From positions 34,359 through 98,358 of the forward strand of contig JAZUDI010000047.1 in NCBI GenBank assembly GCA_045639525.1: 64,000 bases of DNA. The letters are read 5' to 3'. Each line of letters opens with the position of its first letter. The first letter of the stretch is position 1. The notes below the pieces were generated by a model. The model saw only the letters and a program-made list of their open reading frames with translations, was not told the origin of the DNA and did not search any database. Of this stretch, positions 26,096 through 35,160 are shown in pieces. Made by a program: the position numbers and the translations under genes. This DNA comes from UBA1181 sp045639525. GTDB taxonomy: Bacteria; Bacteroidota; Bacteroidia; Bacteroidales; Paludibacteraceae.

Positions 26096-26710
26096 ATGGA
26101 TACATATCTGACATTGGCAAGGATATCCGAAGGGCTCTACAAAGAGAAGGGGAGTAAATTTCTCGCCTTCGCCATTCCAATCTCCGACGAGGAGGAGATT
26201 AAGGAGATTCTCAAAGAGAAGCGAAAGCTATACCACGACGCCAGACATGTCTGCTTCGCCTACATCTTAGGTGAGAAGGGTGAATATACCCGCGCCAACG
26301 ATGATGGTGAACCTTCGGGCACAGCGGGCAAACCGATGTTAGGCGCCTTGGTTTCCAAGGGAATCACCAATGTCCTTATGGTGGTGGTCCGCTATTTCGG
26401 TGGCACCAAATTGGGCACCAGCGGACTGATCAACGCCTACCGGGAGGCCAGCATGGACGCTTTGGAGCAGAACGAGGTGGTGGAGAAGATTCTGGAATCA
26501 CGCTGTGAGATCCTCTTCGAATACCCCTTCCTCAACGATGTGATGCGCATTGTCAAAGAGGAGAACGCCACCATCGTCAACCAACAATTCGACAACGACT
26601 GCATCATGAAACTCTCCATCCGCAAAAGGGATGAGGAGAAAATGAGGAGCAGATTGGAAAAGGTAGAACGCCTTCGTTTTATAGAGAAAGAGGAAATTGA
26701 GGAGGAGTAG
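26096..26710 (+). CDS. YigZ/IMPACT family protein
   Basis: A 204-residue protein with the UPF0029/IMPACT N-terminal domain: EGLYKEKGSKFLAFAIPI, then DDGEPSGTAGKPMLGAL and VVVRYFGGTKLGTSGLINAYREA. The C-terminal 65 residues match DUF1949, which has a ferredoxin-like fold. In eukaryotes IMPACT proteins inhibit GCN2; the bacterial role is not known. It sits 19 bases after the helicase gene and may be in the same transcript. Confidence 0.92.
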   Translation: MDTYLTLARISEGLYKEKGSKFLAFAIPISDEEEIKEILKEKRKLYHDARHVCFAYILGEKGEYTRANDDGEPSGTAGKPMLGALVSKGITNVLMVVVRYFGGTKLGTSGLINAYREASMDALEQNEVVEKILESRCEILFEYPFLNDVMRIVKEENATIVNQQFDNDCIMKLSIRKRDEEKMRSRLEKVERLRFIEKEEIEEE

Positions 26711-26775
26711 CCGACAAAGCGAAGCTCATCTTCCACATTTTTTCTCCTATCTATTTTCCAAATCAATATTTTGAT

Positions 26776-26783
26776 TAAATTTG
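26776..26783 (+). promoter_or_regulatory. Promoter -7 element of tRNA-Thr
   Basis: TAAATTTG fits TAnnTTTG and lies 10 bases before the mature tRNA 5' end. Confidence 0.6.
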
Positions 26784-26793
26784 CACTGCAATT

Positions 26794-26866
<73 letters not shown>

Positions 26867-26876
26867 CAAACGATAG

Positions 26877-26910
26877 AACGGTGGGTACGAAAGTGTCTGC
26901 CGTTTTTTTT
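26877..26910 (+). terminator. Terminator after tRNA-Thr
   Basis: AACGG (26877-26881) pairs with CCGTT (26900-26904) around an inner GTAC-GAAA-GTG loop and is followed by eight T. Confidence 0.75.
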
Positions 26911-26925
26911 GCGGTAAATTAGGAG

Positions 26926-28152
26926 ATGAAAAACATACGTATCACAGCCATTCTACTGGCCATCGTCGCCCTCTCCTCCTGTAAGAAGGATGATTTCGAG
27001 CGATACAATGTGGATCAGACATTGGACCCCTACTTGCAGATGTTTCTCGAAGAGGGCAGGAAAAGAGGCATTAGCCTGAATGTGGAGCGGGACGGTCTCA
27101 TCATGGAGTTCCACAAACTGCAATCGCCCACCATCGGCCTATGCACCTATGTGGATCCGCTCCTGGTCCAAATCGACCCCGACTACTGGCAAGAGACCAC
27201 CCAATACGAAGACCAGGAAAATCTGCGCCAGAATGTGGTGTTCCACGAATTAGGGCACGGCCTATTGAACCGCAAACACGACAACTCGCTCCTTCCCAAC
27301 TTGGAGTGGAAGAGCATCATGTGCGGTGGCGACCAAGTACCGGGACGGGATTGGTCCGTCAACTTCAACGGCTACCGCAAAGAGTACTACATCAACGAGC
27401 TCTTCAATATTCAGACGCCCGCTCCCCAGTGGAGCCAGCCACAACAGTTCGAAGGGGAAAAAGGGAACCTTGTCGCCGAGATGGTTCTCAAAAACAACCT
27501 GATCGACGAGGATGAGAACTATATCTACGAGATCAGCGGAAACACCTATATCATCACCGCCAAAGAGAGAGCCTACGGGATGATCAACTTCTTCAACAAC
27601 CTACACATCAAAGAGGATTTCTATTTTGAGACTTCGATGAAATACAGCGGCACAAGTGACATGAGTCCGGTGGGTCCCATGGCTCTTTACGACTACGACA
27701 ACGACGGAAAATTCCAATTCAAGGAGCGCACAAGAGAGCATCCGATCAACGACGGAGCCAACTACCTCGACATCTTCCCCAACCATGGAGAGGAGATGTT
27801 TTTCTTGGTCAATTCCAACTGTGGCGTTCCCATTGCCCAAATCACACAACCCGGATGTTACAAACCCAACCAATTCAATACGGTCGCCATCGCCAGACGC
27901 GGGGATGAGCTCTTCTACTATGTCAACAACCAGCTGATCTTCCGCAACGATTACCAAGCTGACAAACCCTACACCACCTTTTCCTTCATACTTCCCAAAG
28001 CAGGCGTCGTGGAGATCAATTCAGCACGACTCTACTGCTCCGGCAATGAACTGAGGAGCGCGAAAGAGGTAGTCCGCACGACACCAGCCATCAGCCACGA
28101 CCTACCCGCCAGACTCCACACGGGCATAAAATTAAAGTGCGAAAAGAAATAA
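26926..28152 (+). CDS. Putative zinc metallopeptidase lipoprotein
   Basis: A 408-residue protein with a lipoprotein signal (lipobox LSSC, Cys19). A zincin motif lies at residues 107-118: HELGHGLLNRKH, i.e. HExxH with a third His seven residues on, as in a group of Bacteroidota FHELGH-type lipoproteins. The C-terminal 200 residues are strand-rich, perhaps a concanavalin-like sandwich (FYFETSMKYSG...QFNTVAIARRGDELFYYVNNQLIF), which suggests binding to a surface glycan or protein. Substrate unknown. Confidence 0.75.
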   Translation: MKNIRITAILLAIVALSSCKKDDFERYNVDQTLDPYLQMFLEEGRKRGISLNVERDGLIMEFHKLQSPTIGLCTYVDPLLVQIDPDYWQETTQYEDQENLRQNVVFHELGHGLLNRKHDNSLLPNLEWKSIMCGGDQVPGRDWSVNFNGYRKEYYINELFNIQTPAPQWSQPQQFEGEKGNLVAEMVLKNNLIDEDENYIYEISGNTYIITAKERAYGMINFFNNLHIKEDFYFETSMKYSGTSDMSPVGPMALYDYDNDGKFQFKERTREHPINDGANYLDIFPNHGEEMFFLVNSNCGVPIAQITQPGCYKPNQFNTVAIARRGDELFYYVNNQLIFRNDYQADKPYTTFSFILPKAGVVEINSARLYCSGNELRSAKEVVRTTPAISHDLPARLHTGIKLKCEKK

Positions 28153-28189
28153 AAATCAATCTATTTTTTTAAGTTTCGAAACAAACCTC

Positions 28190-28197
28190 TATATTTG
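28190..28197 (+). promoter_or_regulatory. Promoter -7 element of the Wzz-like gene
   Basis: TATATTTG, a perfect TAnnTTTG match, 31 bases before the ATG. Confidence 0.6.
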
Positions 28198-28227
28198 TAA
28201 TTTAGACAAAAGATATATTCTATTAAA

Positions 28228-29220
28228 ATGGAGAACGAAAGCAATAACAATCAAGAGATGAACATCTTTACGATGACCACCCGTCTCGGAAACGCTATTT
28301 TTGGAGTGATAAAGGGCATTCTTTCCGCCTTTGGCTACATCCTCCGCACCATCTACAAGTACATATTCGTCTTCGCGATATTCGCCGCGCTCGCCATCGC
28401 ATCCAGTTTGTACGAGGCAAGAGAGGACAACCACACCTACGAAGGTTTCCTTCAACTCAAACTCAATGACGGTGACGCCATTTTGTACAAGACATTGGTG
28501 CATGACCTCAATGAATTCGCGCGCAACGAGGATCCACTAGGACTTGCCAAGCAACTTGACATTACCGATGAGATAGCGGTCAAGATTGTGAAATTCGACG
28601 CTCACCCGGTAATCGACAAGTACCGTGACACCACGATCGACTACATCGACTACAAGAACCAAGCCCCTTTGGGCGACACCACGGAGTTCGCTGTACCTGA
28701 CCAAATCGTCATTTCAGCGAGAATCAAGGGCATCGAGGAGTTCGACAAGGTACAAGCCGCACTCGTCAAGTACTTCGCCAACAACAAGTACCTTGAGTCT
28801 TTGAACATCTCCCGCCTAAAATCTTTGGAGGAGAAAGAGTGGTTGTTCCACAACGCGTTGTTGAACTTGGATAGTCTTCAAAAGGTTGATTTCTTCAAGA
28901 ACCCTGGCGGAAACGTATTGGAGTTCTCCTCTATAAACGAGAAGAAGAGTTCCATTCCATTCATCAAGGCGAGAAGACAGATGTACTATGAGGATTTGCA
29001 GAAACTCTCAAAAATCACCAGCGAGATCGAAGCGGATATGGCCGCCAACTTGGAGGTTGTGACTGTCCTTTCAGATTTCCACCCAGTGAAATCCCCAGTC
29101 AACTCATTTAAGAAGTTGATTCTCTACAAGGGATTGGTGGCATTGATACTCTTTATGATCGTCGCATTGCTTTGGGATAAGAGAAAACAAATCCACGAGT
29201 ATCTGAAGAGAGACATCTAA
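28228..29220 (+). CDS. Two-helix inner-membrane protein, chain-length-determinant-like
   Basis: A 330-residue protein with one membrane helix near residues 48-65 (YIFVFAIFAALAIASSLY), a charged periplasmic domain of about 240 residues with a helical section near the end, and a second helix at about 300-320 (LVALILFMIVALLWD). The proline-bearing stretch HPVKSPVNSFKK just before the second helix recalls the Wzz fold. That suggests control of polysaccharide chain length, which would fit the Wzx/Wzy cluster 9 kb away, but it could instead be an unrelated envelope protein. Standalone gene. Confidence 0.6.
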   Translation: MENESNNNQEMNIFTMTTRLGNAIFGVIKGILSAFGYILRTIYKYIFVFAIFAALAIASSLYEAREDNHTYEGFLQLKLNDGDAILYKTLVHDLNEFARNEDPLGLAKQLDITDEIAVKIVKFDAHPVIDKYRDTTIDYIDYKNQAPLGDTTEFAVPDQIVISARIKGIEEFDKVQAALVKYFANNKYLESLNISRLKSLEEKEWLFHNALLNLDSLQKVDFFKNPGGNVLEFSSINEKKSSIPFIKARRQMYYEDLQKLSKITSEIEADMAANLEVVTVLSDFHPVKSPVNSFKKLILYKGLVALILFMIVALLWDKRKQIHEYLKRDI

Positions 29221-29240
29221 ACAGAATTTCAGACATAAGG

Positions 29241-29274
29241 AAAGGGGTTGGTTCAAGTTTGATCCAACCCCTTT
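29241..29274. terminator. Bidirectional terminator
   Basis: Stem AAAGGGGTTGG (29241-29251) with CCAACCCCTTT (29264-29274). It ends the Wzz-like gene and the convergent aat operon; A and T runs lie on either side. Confidence 0.75.
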
Positions 29275-29313
29275 GTCATTTATAAATATCATTATAAACT
29301 TCCCTTACAGATT

Positions 29314-29958
29314 TCACTCCATCCTCACATACTTCATATACTCCTCGTAGGGGATGCTTCTACCTCCCATACTCTTCAAATGAGGTGTCTCCAACTGGCA
29401 ATCAATCATAACGCCACCACACTCCTTCATCAAGTCCGCTAAGGCGATCAACGCCAACTTCGAAGCACTCGGCACCAACGAGAACATACTCTCACCGAAG
29501 AAACACTTGCCTAACGTCACCCCATACAATCCGCCAACCAAACGCTCCTCTTCATCCCAAACCTCCACACTTTTGGCGAATCCCTGATCATGCAGTGCCG
29601 TATAAGCCTTGGTCATATCCTCCCCTAACCAAGCCCCCTGCTGATCGTAGCGCAACTTACCGCACTGTTCGATCACCGCCGGAAAATCGGCGTTTAAGGT
29701 GACATTGTACAACCCTTTATTCATCAGGTTGCGCATAGAGTGCGACACATGGATCTCGCTGGGGAAAATGACGAACCGCTGCATCGGACAGAACCAAAGG
29801 ATATCCGAGTCACGGAAAGAGTACCAAGGAAAGATACCATTGGAATAGGCTAAAAGCAGACGATCTATCGAAAGGTCGCCCCCAATGGCCAAAAGACCAT
29901 CCTCTTCTCCTAATTTAGGATTGGGGAAACCTAATTGTTTGGATAATCTGAATATCAT
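29314..29958 (-). CDS. aat: Leucyl/phenylalanyl-tRNA-protein transferase
   Basis: A 214-residue enzyme that adds Leu or Phe from charged tRNA to proteins with N-terminal Arg or Lys, making them N-degrons. Conserved motifs are FPNPKLGEEDGLLAIGGDLS, LAYSNGIFPWY and LWFCPMQRFVIFP near the N-terminus, then QGAWLGEDMTKAYTALHDQG and VGGLYGVTLGKCFFGESMFS. Its start overlaps the clpA stop by four bases (ATGA). With clpA and clpS directly upstream, this operon supplies the whole substrate-tagging and recognition path to ClpAP. Confidence 0.97.
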   Translation of the reverse strand: MIFRLSKQLGFPNPKLGEEDGLLAIGGDLSIDRLLLAYSNGIFPWYSFRDSDILWFCPMQRFVIFPSEIHVSHSMRNLMNKGLYNVTLNADFPAVIEQCGKLRYDQQGAWLGEDMTKAYTALHDQGFAKSVEVWDEEERLVGGLYGVTLGKCFFGESMFSLVPSASKLALIALADLMKECGGVMIDCQLETPHLKSMGGRSIPYEEYMKYVRME

Positions 29959-32213
29959 GCCTGCACCAATTTAATCACACCATTCTCCACTACCGCGCAA
30001 GTCGCACCGCCTCCCTTCAAATGGCCGAAGAGAATCTCGCGCATCAGCAAAGTGCTCAACTGGTTACGGATCACACGATCCATCTCACGGGCACCGTATG
30101 TCTTGGAGTAACCCTCCTTCAACAATTGCGCGCGCGCCTCATCAGAAAGCCTCAATGAGACCTGTTTAGCGGCCAATTTTTCGTTCAACTCACGCAACTT
30201 CTTATCCAACACGGCGGAGGCCATCACCTCATCCATATCATTGAAGGTCACCATACCGTTCAATCGGTTGATGAACTCCGGCTTGAATGTCTTCTTCACC
30301 TGCGCCAACATCGCCGAACCAGAGGAGACCTTTCCTCCGAAACCGATGCTGGAGAGATGCGCATATTGCGCACCCGCATTGGAGGTCATCACCAAAATGA
30401 CGTGGCGGAAGTCCGCCTTGCGTCCCTTGTTATCGGTCAAGCGCGCGTAATCCATCACCTGCAACAAGATATTGTAGATATCCGAATGGGCCTTCTCCAT
30501 CTCATCCAACAACAAGACACAGTTCGGTGTCTTGCGGATAGCGTCGGTCAAGAGGCCGCCATCCTCGTATCCCACATATCCGGCAGGCGAACCGATAAGT
30601 TTCGCCACAGTATGTTTCTCGGTATATTCACTCATATCGAACCGTACCAAACTGATGCCCAATTCCGCCGCCAGGACCTTACACAACTCGGTCTTTCCGA
30701 CGCCCGTAGGACCTACAAAGAGCAGACTGGCAATCGGTTTGTCCACATCGAGTAATCCCGCCTTGGAGAGTTGAACCGATTCGACCACCTGGTGAATCGC
30801 CTCATCCTGGCCATAGATTTTCTGTTTGAGATTGGGTTCCAAAGTCTCCAAAGAGGCGTTATCCTCCTCTTTGAGCGCCGCCGCGTCTATCTTGCAGACC
30901 TTGGCCAAAACATCTGAAATAAGGCTCTTATCCACCACTTGCGGCCCCTCCGCCAAAGGATGGATCTGACGGTACGCACCCGCCTCGTCGATCAAATCGA
31001 TCGCCTTATCGGGCAAGAAGCGGTCCGCGATATATTTAGCGCTGCTCTCCACGGCGAATTCAATGGCTCCCTCGCCATAAACCACCTCATGGTAGGCCTC
31101 GTACTTACTTTGCAATCCTTTTATAATACGGACAGTCTCCTCCACTGAGGGTTCCAAAATATCGATCTGTTGGAAACGACGGGTCAATCCCTTATCCTGC
31201 GAAAAGAAACGGTTGAACTCATCATAAGTGGTCGATCCGATAAAACGGATCTTACCACCCTCCAAGAAGGGTTTCAGCAGGTTGCTGGCGTCCAACGAAC
31301 TATCGCCCGTCCTTCCCGCTCCCACCAAGTTGTGGATCTCGTCGATATAGACAATGCACTTCCCTTCGTTGGCGATGCCGTCCATAATTCCCTTCAACCT
31401 CTTTTCGAAATCTCCGCGGAACTGCGTTCCCGCCACCAATGTGCCGAGATTCAATTCATAGATCTTATAATCTTTCAGACGGTTAGGCACCTTGCCTTGG
31501 CGAAGACGATCGGCCAATCCGTAAATAAGCGCCGTCTTTCCGACACCAGGCTCTCCCAAGTGGAGCGGATTATTCTTTTCCTTACGGCAAAGAACCTGAA
31601 TGGTTCGTTCCAACTCCTTCTCCCTTCCGATCAACGGATTCCTTTCGTCGATATGGTCATTGATGCAGGTTACCATTCCCTTCCAAGACTTCTCTCCCAT
31701 GCTTGGGGAGGAGAGATCCTCTGGATCGTCATCGTCGCCATATTGGGTGAAATCAATCTCCACATCCGCCTCGCTTTCGTAGGAGGAGAGGAAATCGCTC
31801 ATAATGATTCCTTTATCCACCAAGGCATATTTCTTCAACAGATAACTCACCATGGAATTGTTCAGATCCAACATACACTTGAAGATATGGGTGAAGTTGA
31901 TCTCTTCCTGTCTGGCAAAACGGGCGATCCGCTCTGAAGCGACAAGAATCCGTCCCGTAAGTTCAGACAACTCCAACTCATACTCCACGCCGTCCGGCAC
32001 ACGCTCCACCCTCTTTTCCAGGTAATCCAACAACTCCTGGCGCAGATCATCACTTTTGAGATCCGTCTCCGCGACATAGTGGAAACACGACTCGTCCAAT
32101 AGGACAAGCAGAAGGTGTTCCGGCATCAAAAACTCGTGTCGGTAAGACTCGGCTATGCATCTCGCCTTGTCAAATATATCTTTCGTTCTGTTATCGTAGT
32201 CCAATTCTTCCAT
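29955..32213 (-). CDS. clpA: ClpA, ATP-dependent Clp protease ATP-binding subunit
   Basis: A 752-residue AAA+ unfoldase of the ClpAP protease. The N-domain (residues 1-150) binds ClpS. The first ATPase module has GEPGVGKT and IDEIHNLVGAGRT; the second has FVGPTGVGKTELCK and LLLDEMEKAHSDI. The IGF/IGL-type loop that docks ClpP may be SSIGFGG. I chose the ATG at 32213; three codons upstream a TTG at 32222 would overlap clpS. The gene starts five bases after clpS and overlaps aat. Confidence 0.97.
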   Translation of the reverse strand: MEELDYDNRTKDIFDKARCIAESYRHEFLMPEHLLLVLLDESCFHYVAETDLKSDDLRQELLDYLEKRVERVPDGVEYELELSELTGRILVASERIARFARQEEINFTHIFKCMLDLNNSMVSYLLKKYALVDKGIIMSDFLSSYESEADVEIDFTQYGDDDDPEDLSSPSMGEKSWKGMVTCINDHIDERNPLIGREKELERTIQVLCRKEKNNPLHLGEPGVGKTALIYGLADRLRQGKVPNRLKDYKIYELNLGTLVAGTQFRGDFEKRLKGIMDGIANEGKCIVYIDEIHNLVGAGRTGDSSLDASNLLKPFLEGGKIRFIGSTTYDEFNRFFSQDKGLTRRFQQIDILEPSVEETVRIIKGLQSKYEAYHEVVYGEGAIEFAVESSAKYIADRFLPDKAIDLIDEAGAYRQIHPLAEGPQVVDKSLISDVLAKVCKIDAAALKEEDNASLETLEPNLKQKIYGQDEAIHQVVESVQLSKAGLLDVDKPIASLLFVGPTGVGKTELCKVLAAELGISLVRFDMSEYTEKHTVAKLIGSPAGYVGYEDGGLLTDAIRKTPNCVLLLDEMEKAHSDIYNILLQVMDYARLTDNKGRKADFRHVILVMTSNAGAQYAHLSSIGFGGKVSSGSAMLAQVKKTFKPEFINRLNGMVTFNDMDEVMASAVLDKKLRELNEKLAAKQVSLRLSDEARAQLLKEGYSKTYGAREMDRVIRNQLSTLLMREILFGHLKGGGATCAVVENGVIKLVQA

Positions 32214-32218
32214 AATAC

Positions 32219-32524
32219 TCAATTTATAGGTTCACACGAGAAGCGCAAAGGGAATCCCTCGGCACGAGCCATCTTTACCGCCTTCTCCACTTTGGAGGTC
32301 GCCACATCGTAGGAGTAGACACCGACCACGGCGCTCTTCTTCTGATCCACCTCGATTGTAAGCCGTTCCGCCTCGAATTGAGACTTAAAGAAAACGACCA
32401 TCAATACCTTCACCACAAATTCGAAGGTTGTGAAGTCGTCATTATGGCATATCACCTTATACGAGCGAGGTTCCTCTATATCAGTACGCGAACGCTCCTT
32501 TACATTGGATTGCTTTTTTGGCAT
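32219..32524 (-). CDS. clpS: ClpS, Clp protease adaptor
   Basis: A 101-residue adaptor that recognises N-terminal Leu, Phe, Trp or Tyr and delivers the protein to ClpA. The motif YKVICHNDDFTTFEFVVKVLM is the ClpS signature containing the substrate pocket residues, including the Asn-Asp-Asp stretch; the later region AEGFPLRFSCEP is also typical. The unstructured N-terminal segment that enters ClpA is about 20 residues. It is the first gene of the clpS-clpA-aat operon. Confidence 0.96.
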   Translation of the reverse strand: MPKKQSNVKERSRTDIEEPRSYKVICHNDDFTTFEFVVKVLMVVFFKSQFEAERLTIEVDQKKSAVVGVYSYDVATSKVEKAVKMARAEGFPLRFSCEPIN

Positions 32525-32597
32525 AATCTCTTTATTTTAGTTAGAAAGCAAAGTAGTAAAAAATTCGGAATACTCCATCATGGGAAATGAAAGTTTA

Positions 32598-33227
32598 TCA
32601 TCTATTAACAATAAAGACTTCCTCCCCAATAGGATCCACCCTAATCAGTCCGGCTTCATACCCCTTTTCGTAGCGTTTCTTCAACTCCGCTAAATCCGTT
32701 GGTTCTATTTTCGTCTCCAGTGCATAACGCTCTATCACCTCATATTCACCTCCGCTGATCGAACGGTCCGACGCGGCGACCTCAAAGAGAGAAACCAACA
32801 TATTAAGTCGATCATTATAGTCGACGTCAACTTGTTGGGCATCAGAGAGAGATTTATCCCACAGCTCAAACAGCAACTCTGTGTCCTGTGATTTCCAATA
32901 GGCCTCCGCATATTCAACCTTAAGATCCTTCTTACCACGCAGTCTTCTCCTCAACACAAACTTTGCCAATGGCCTCTCCAACCAACCATAATGCTCCTCA
33001 ATTTTCCTATAGGCCACACCTTTCTGGACATCAGAGACCTTTCCACCCATTCGTATCAAAAGAGCCATCAAATCCAACGCCGCGGAATTAGAGACAAATT
33101 TCCCCGTAAGAAAGGCCACAAGGATATGCGATCCCTTTTCCATAAGCAAAAAAGGGAAGATCAGCCAAGAAAGGAGAAATCCTGGGGCCATTTCCGACAG
33201 ATCCGACTTCCTTATTCTATTTTTCAT
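32598..33227 (-). CDS. TerB-like membrane-associated protein
   Basis: A 209-residue protein with one hydrophobic N-terminal segment (PGFLLSWLIFPFLLM) and a helical TerB-like region: VSDVQKGVAYRK, then RLNMLVSLFEVAASDRSISGGEYEVIERYALE. The repeating pattern of an acidic helix followed by DRSIS is the TerB metal-binding-like layout seen in tellurite-resistance and DjlA-type proteins. Role unknown. It is the last of three consecutive minus-strand genes, 8 bases after the J-domain gene. Confidence 0.72.
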   Translation of the reverse strand: MKNRIRKSDLSEMAPGFLLSWLIFPFLLMEKGSHILVAFLTGKFVSNSAALDLMALLIRMGGKVSDVQKGVAYRKIEEHYGWLERPLAKFVLRRRLRGKKDLKVEYAEAYWKSQDTELLFELWDKSLSDAQQVDVDYNDRLNMLVSLFEVAASDRSISGGEYEVIERYALETKIEPTDLAELKKRYEKGYEAGLIRVDPIGEEVFIVNR

Positions 33228-33235
33228 ACGCTCTT

Positions 33236-34090
33236 CTATCTATTATTCATCAATATATCATAAGCCTCCGTAATATGTTGGAATTTCTCCTGATAGAAGG
33301 TTATCTTCTCTTCACCCTCCTCCACGTGCCTATCCGGATGGTACTCCATAGCACGTTTACGATAGGCATTTCTAATCGCCTCTTCAGAGGCATCATCTTT
33401 GACACCCAAGGCCGCATAGGCCCATCTCATATTAACATCCGTTTCAGAACCCTTTCTTTGTCTATTCTGCTCCTTCTCTTGTTCTCCCTTCCGATTCTGT
33501 CCACGGCCACTCTTTTGTCGTTTCTTACCCTTTGCCTTTTCTCTCCTCTGCTGTTCCGTTTGTGCCTTCTTATCCTTTTGTTCCTCCTTATCTTCCTCCC
33601 GTTCAAAAAGGGTATAGTAACGATCTCTCATCACCAAATAATCGCCATAATAGATAGCGGCTATTTTCACATAAGTCTCAAGAACGGCAGCCTCCTCCTT
33701 CGTGATCTTACTATCTAATGAAGCGAACACAAAGAGGTAGGTCAAGACATCCAACCGCTCCTTATAATCGGCAACGGCGCAAAAATTCTTCACCGCCTCA
33801 TTGAAGCTGCTATCCCTCTTTTGCGCGATAATCAAATGGTTGATCTCCCCTCTTCCGAAAAATCTGCCCCATAACGGCACCCAAAAAGAGGAGCCATAAT
33901 TGGACAAAAAACCATATACCCACTCGTAGAACGCGACGGATAAGGGGACCTTTGTCGTCTGGGCCATCGCGTAAAACAGCGATACGGCACGCACACCCAA
34001 CTCCAACCGATTTTTCCTGAAACAACGAATAATCAGGAGAACAGACAACAGAAAGAATACAAGAAGAATGATTATATATATTGCTTCCAT
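33236..34090 (-). CDS. TerB and J-domain protein, DjlA-like
   Basis: A 284-residue protein with an N-terminal membrane helix (YIIILLVFFLLSVLLIIRCF), a TerB-like helical domain (YLFVFASLDSKITKEEAAVLETYVKIAAIYYGDY), a very basic linker of Lys/Arg/Gln (about 168-215) and a C-terminal J domain with the intact HPD motif in AMEYHPDRHVEE. This is the DjlA order, so it may recruit DnaK to the inner membrane. It shares an operon with two related proteins. Confidence 0.85.
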   Translation of the reverse strand: MEAIYIIILLVFFLLSVLLIIRCFRKNRLELGVRAVSLFYAMAQTTKVPLSVAFYEWVYGFLSNYGSSFWVPLWGRFFGRGEINHLIIAQKRDSSFNEAVKNFCAVADYKERLDVLTYLFVFASLDSKITKEEAAVLETYVKIAAIYYGDYLVMRDRYYTLFEREEDKEEQKDKKAQTEQQRREKAKGKKRQKSGRGQNRKGEQEKEQNRQRKGSETDVNMRWAYAALGVKDDASEEAIRNAYRKRAMEYHPDRHVEEGEEKITFYQEKFQHITEAYDILMNNR

Positions 34091-34102
34091 AAACTGCTAC
34101 TT

Positions 34103-35080
34103 TTACTTCATCAAAATACTGTAAGCCTTCTCAATATCTCTTCTCCGGCGCTTGACCACCTCAGATTCAAAGTTGCTTGGCGGATACTGCTTCATCGCCT
34201 TCACAAATGCGGCTTGTATTTTCTCATCCGAAGCATAGGCATCCTCCGACAAATCCAGGATTTTCAGGGCCCATAGCCTCTCCTTATCCTTTTTTTCGTC
34301 ACCTCCTTTTCTGTAGTAGGATTGATACTTTGTTTCTCCCCCGCCACTGGATGCGCGCGTATTACTGTTTCGATTGATAGACTCAGGGCTCATCAAAGTA
34401 TAGTACGCCTCATTGTAGTTCAAGTAACCGTTCAATCTAACGACCCTCTCCGTGTAAGGCATTTCAAGCAACTGGATTGGATGATTCTCTTCCCGAAGTT
34501 CACGAAAACGCTTCTCCGCCTCCCCAAGCGACGCACTCTCTTTAAGTTTCAACACCCGGAGAGCCCAGAAATATCCCAGGACACCACCGCTCTTGGCGTA
34601 TTTGGCATAGAACTTCTTCACCTCCAACACATCCGAATAAGGGATATTCGCCAACCGAGCGTAACGTTCAAGCAGCACAGTCTCCTGAGCCACATCTTTA
34701 TCCACCGCCAACAATCTGCTAAACAACACGTAAAGAAGTAGACGCTGCGGATAACTCAAATCATGGCCGATCCGGACAAAGAAATCATCATCCGGCACAT
34801 ACTTCGTGTATCTATACGCTTTAATTCTTTCCCTCAGCGCCTTTAACATTTTAAGCGCGACGCTTCCCTTGTAGTTGACCCTCAGATATTTCTTCACCAC
34901 CGTTAACTCCGACTTAGAGGGCACGCCATCCGCCAACATAAAAATCGCGATCAAGGAGACAACCTGATCATTATAGGCGAAATAGTATTTTAAGGAGGGA
35001 TCATTCGACACCCTCCAGACTAAAATACGCCATAGAAGTAAAGCAACGAATAATATAAATATTATAACGATAGGCATCAC
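34103..35080 (-). CDS. TerB-like protein with degenerate J-like repeats
   Basis: A 325-residue protein starting with a membrane helix (MPIVIIFILFVALLLWRILVW). A TerB-like domain follows (RLLLYVLFSRLLAVDKDVAQETVLLERYARLANI). Two J-like segments come after it: one near residues 175-230 (WALRVLKLKESASLGEAEKRF...NEAYYTLMS) and one at the C-terminus (WALKILDLSED...DIEKAYSILMK). In both, the HPD motif is lost: NHPIQ in the first and YPPSN in the second. It therefore should not stimulate DnaK in the normal way. First gene of the trio. Confidence 0.75.
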   Translation of the reverse strand: MMPIVIIFILFVALLLWRILVWRVSNDPSLKYYFAYNDQVVSLIAIFMLADGVPSKSELTVVKKYLRVNYKGSVALKMLKALRERIKAYRYTKYVPDDDFFVRIGHDLSYPQRLLLYVLFSRLLAVDKDVAQETVLLERYARLANIPYSDVLEVKKFYAKYAKSGGVLGYFWALRVLKLKESASLGEAEKRFRELREENHPIQLLEMPYTERVVRLNGYLNYNEAYYTLMSPESINRNSNTRASSGGGETKYQSYYRKGGDEKKDKERLWALKILDLSEDAYASDEKIQAAFVKAMKQYPPSNFESEVVKRRRRDIEKAYSILMK

Positions 35081-35160
35081 GCAACGAATCTCTTATACTG
35101 GTATCTGAACCAATAGATTAGCGCTGTTATGAGACACAGCTATAAGAATCCCATCTACAA

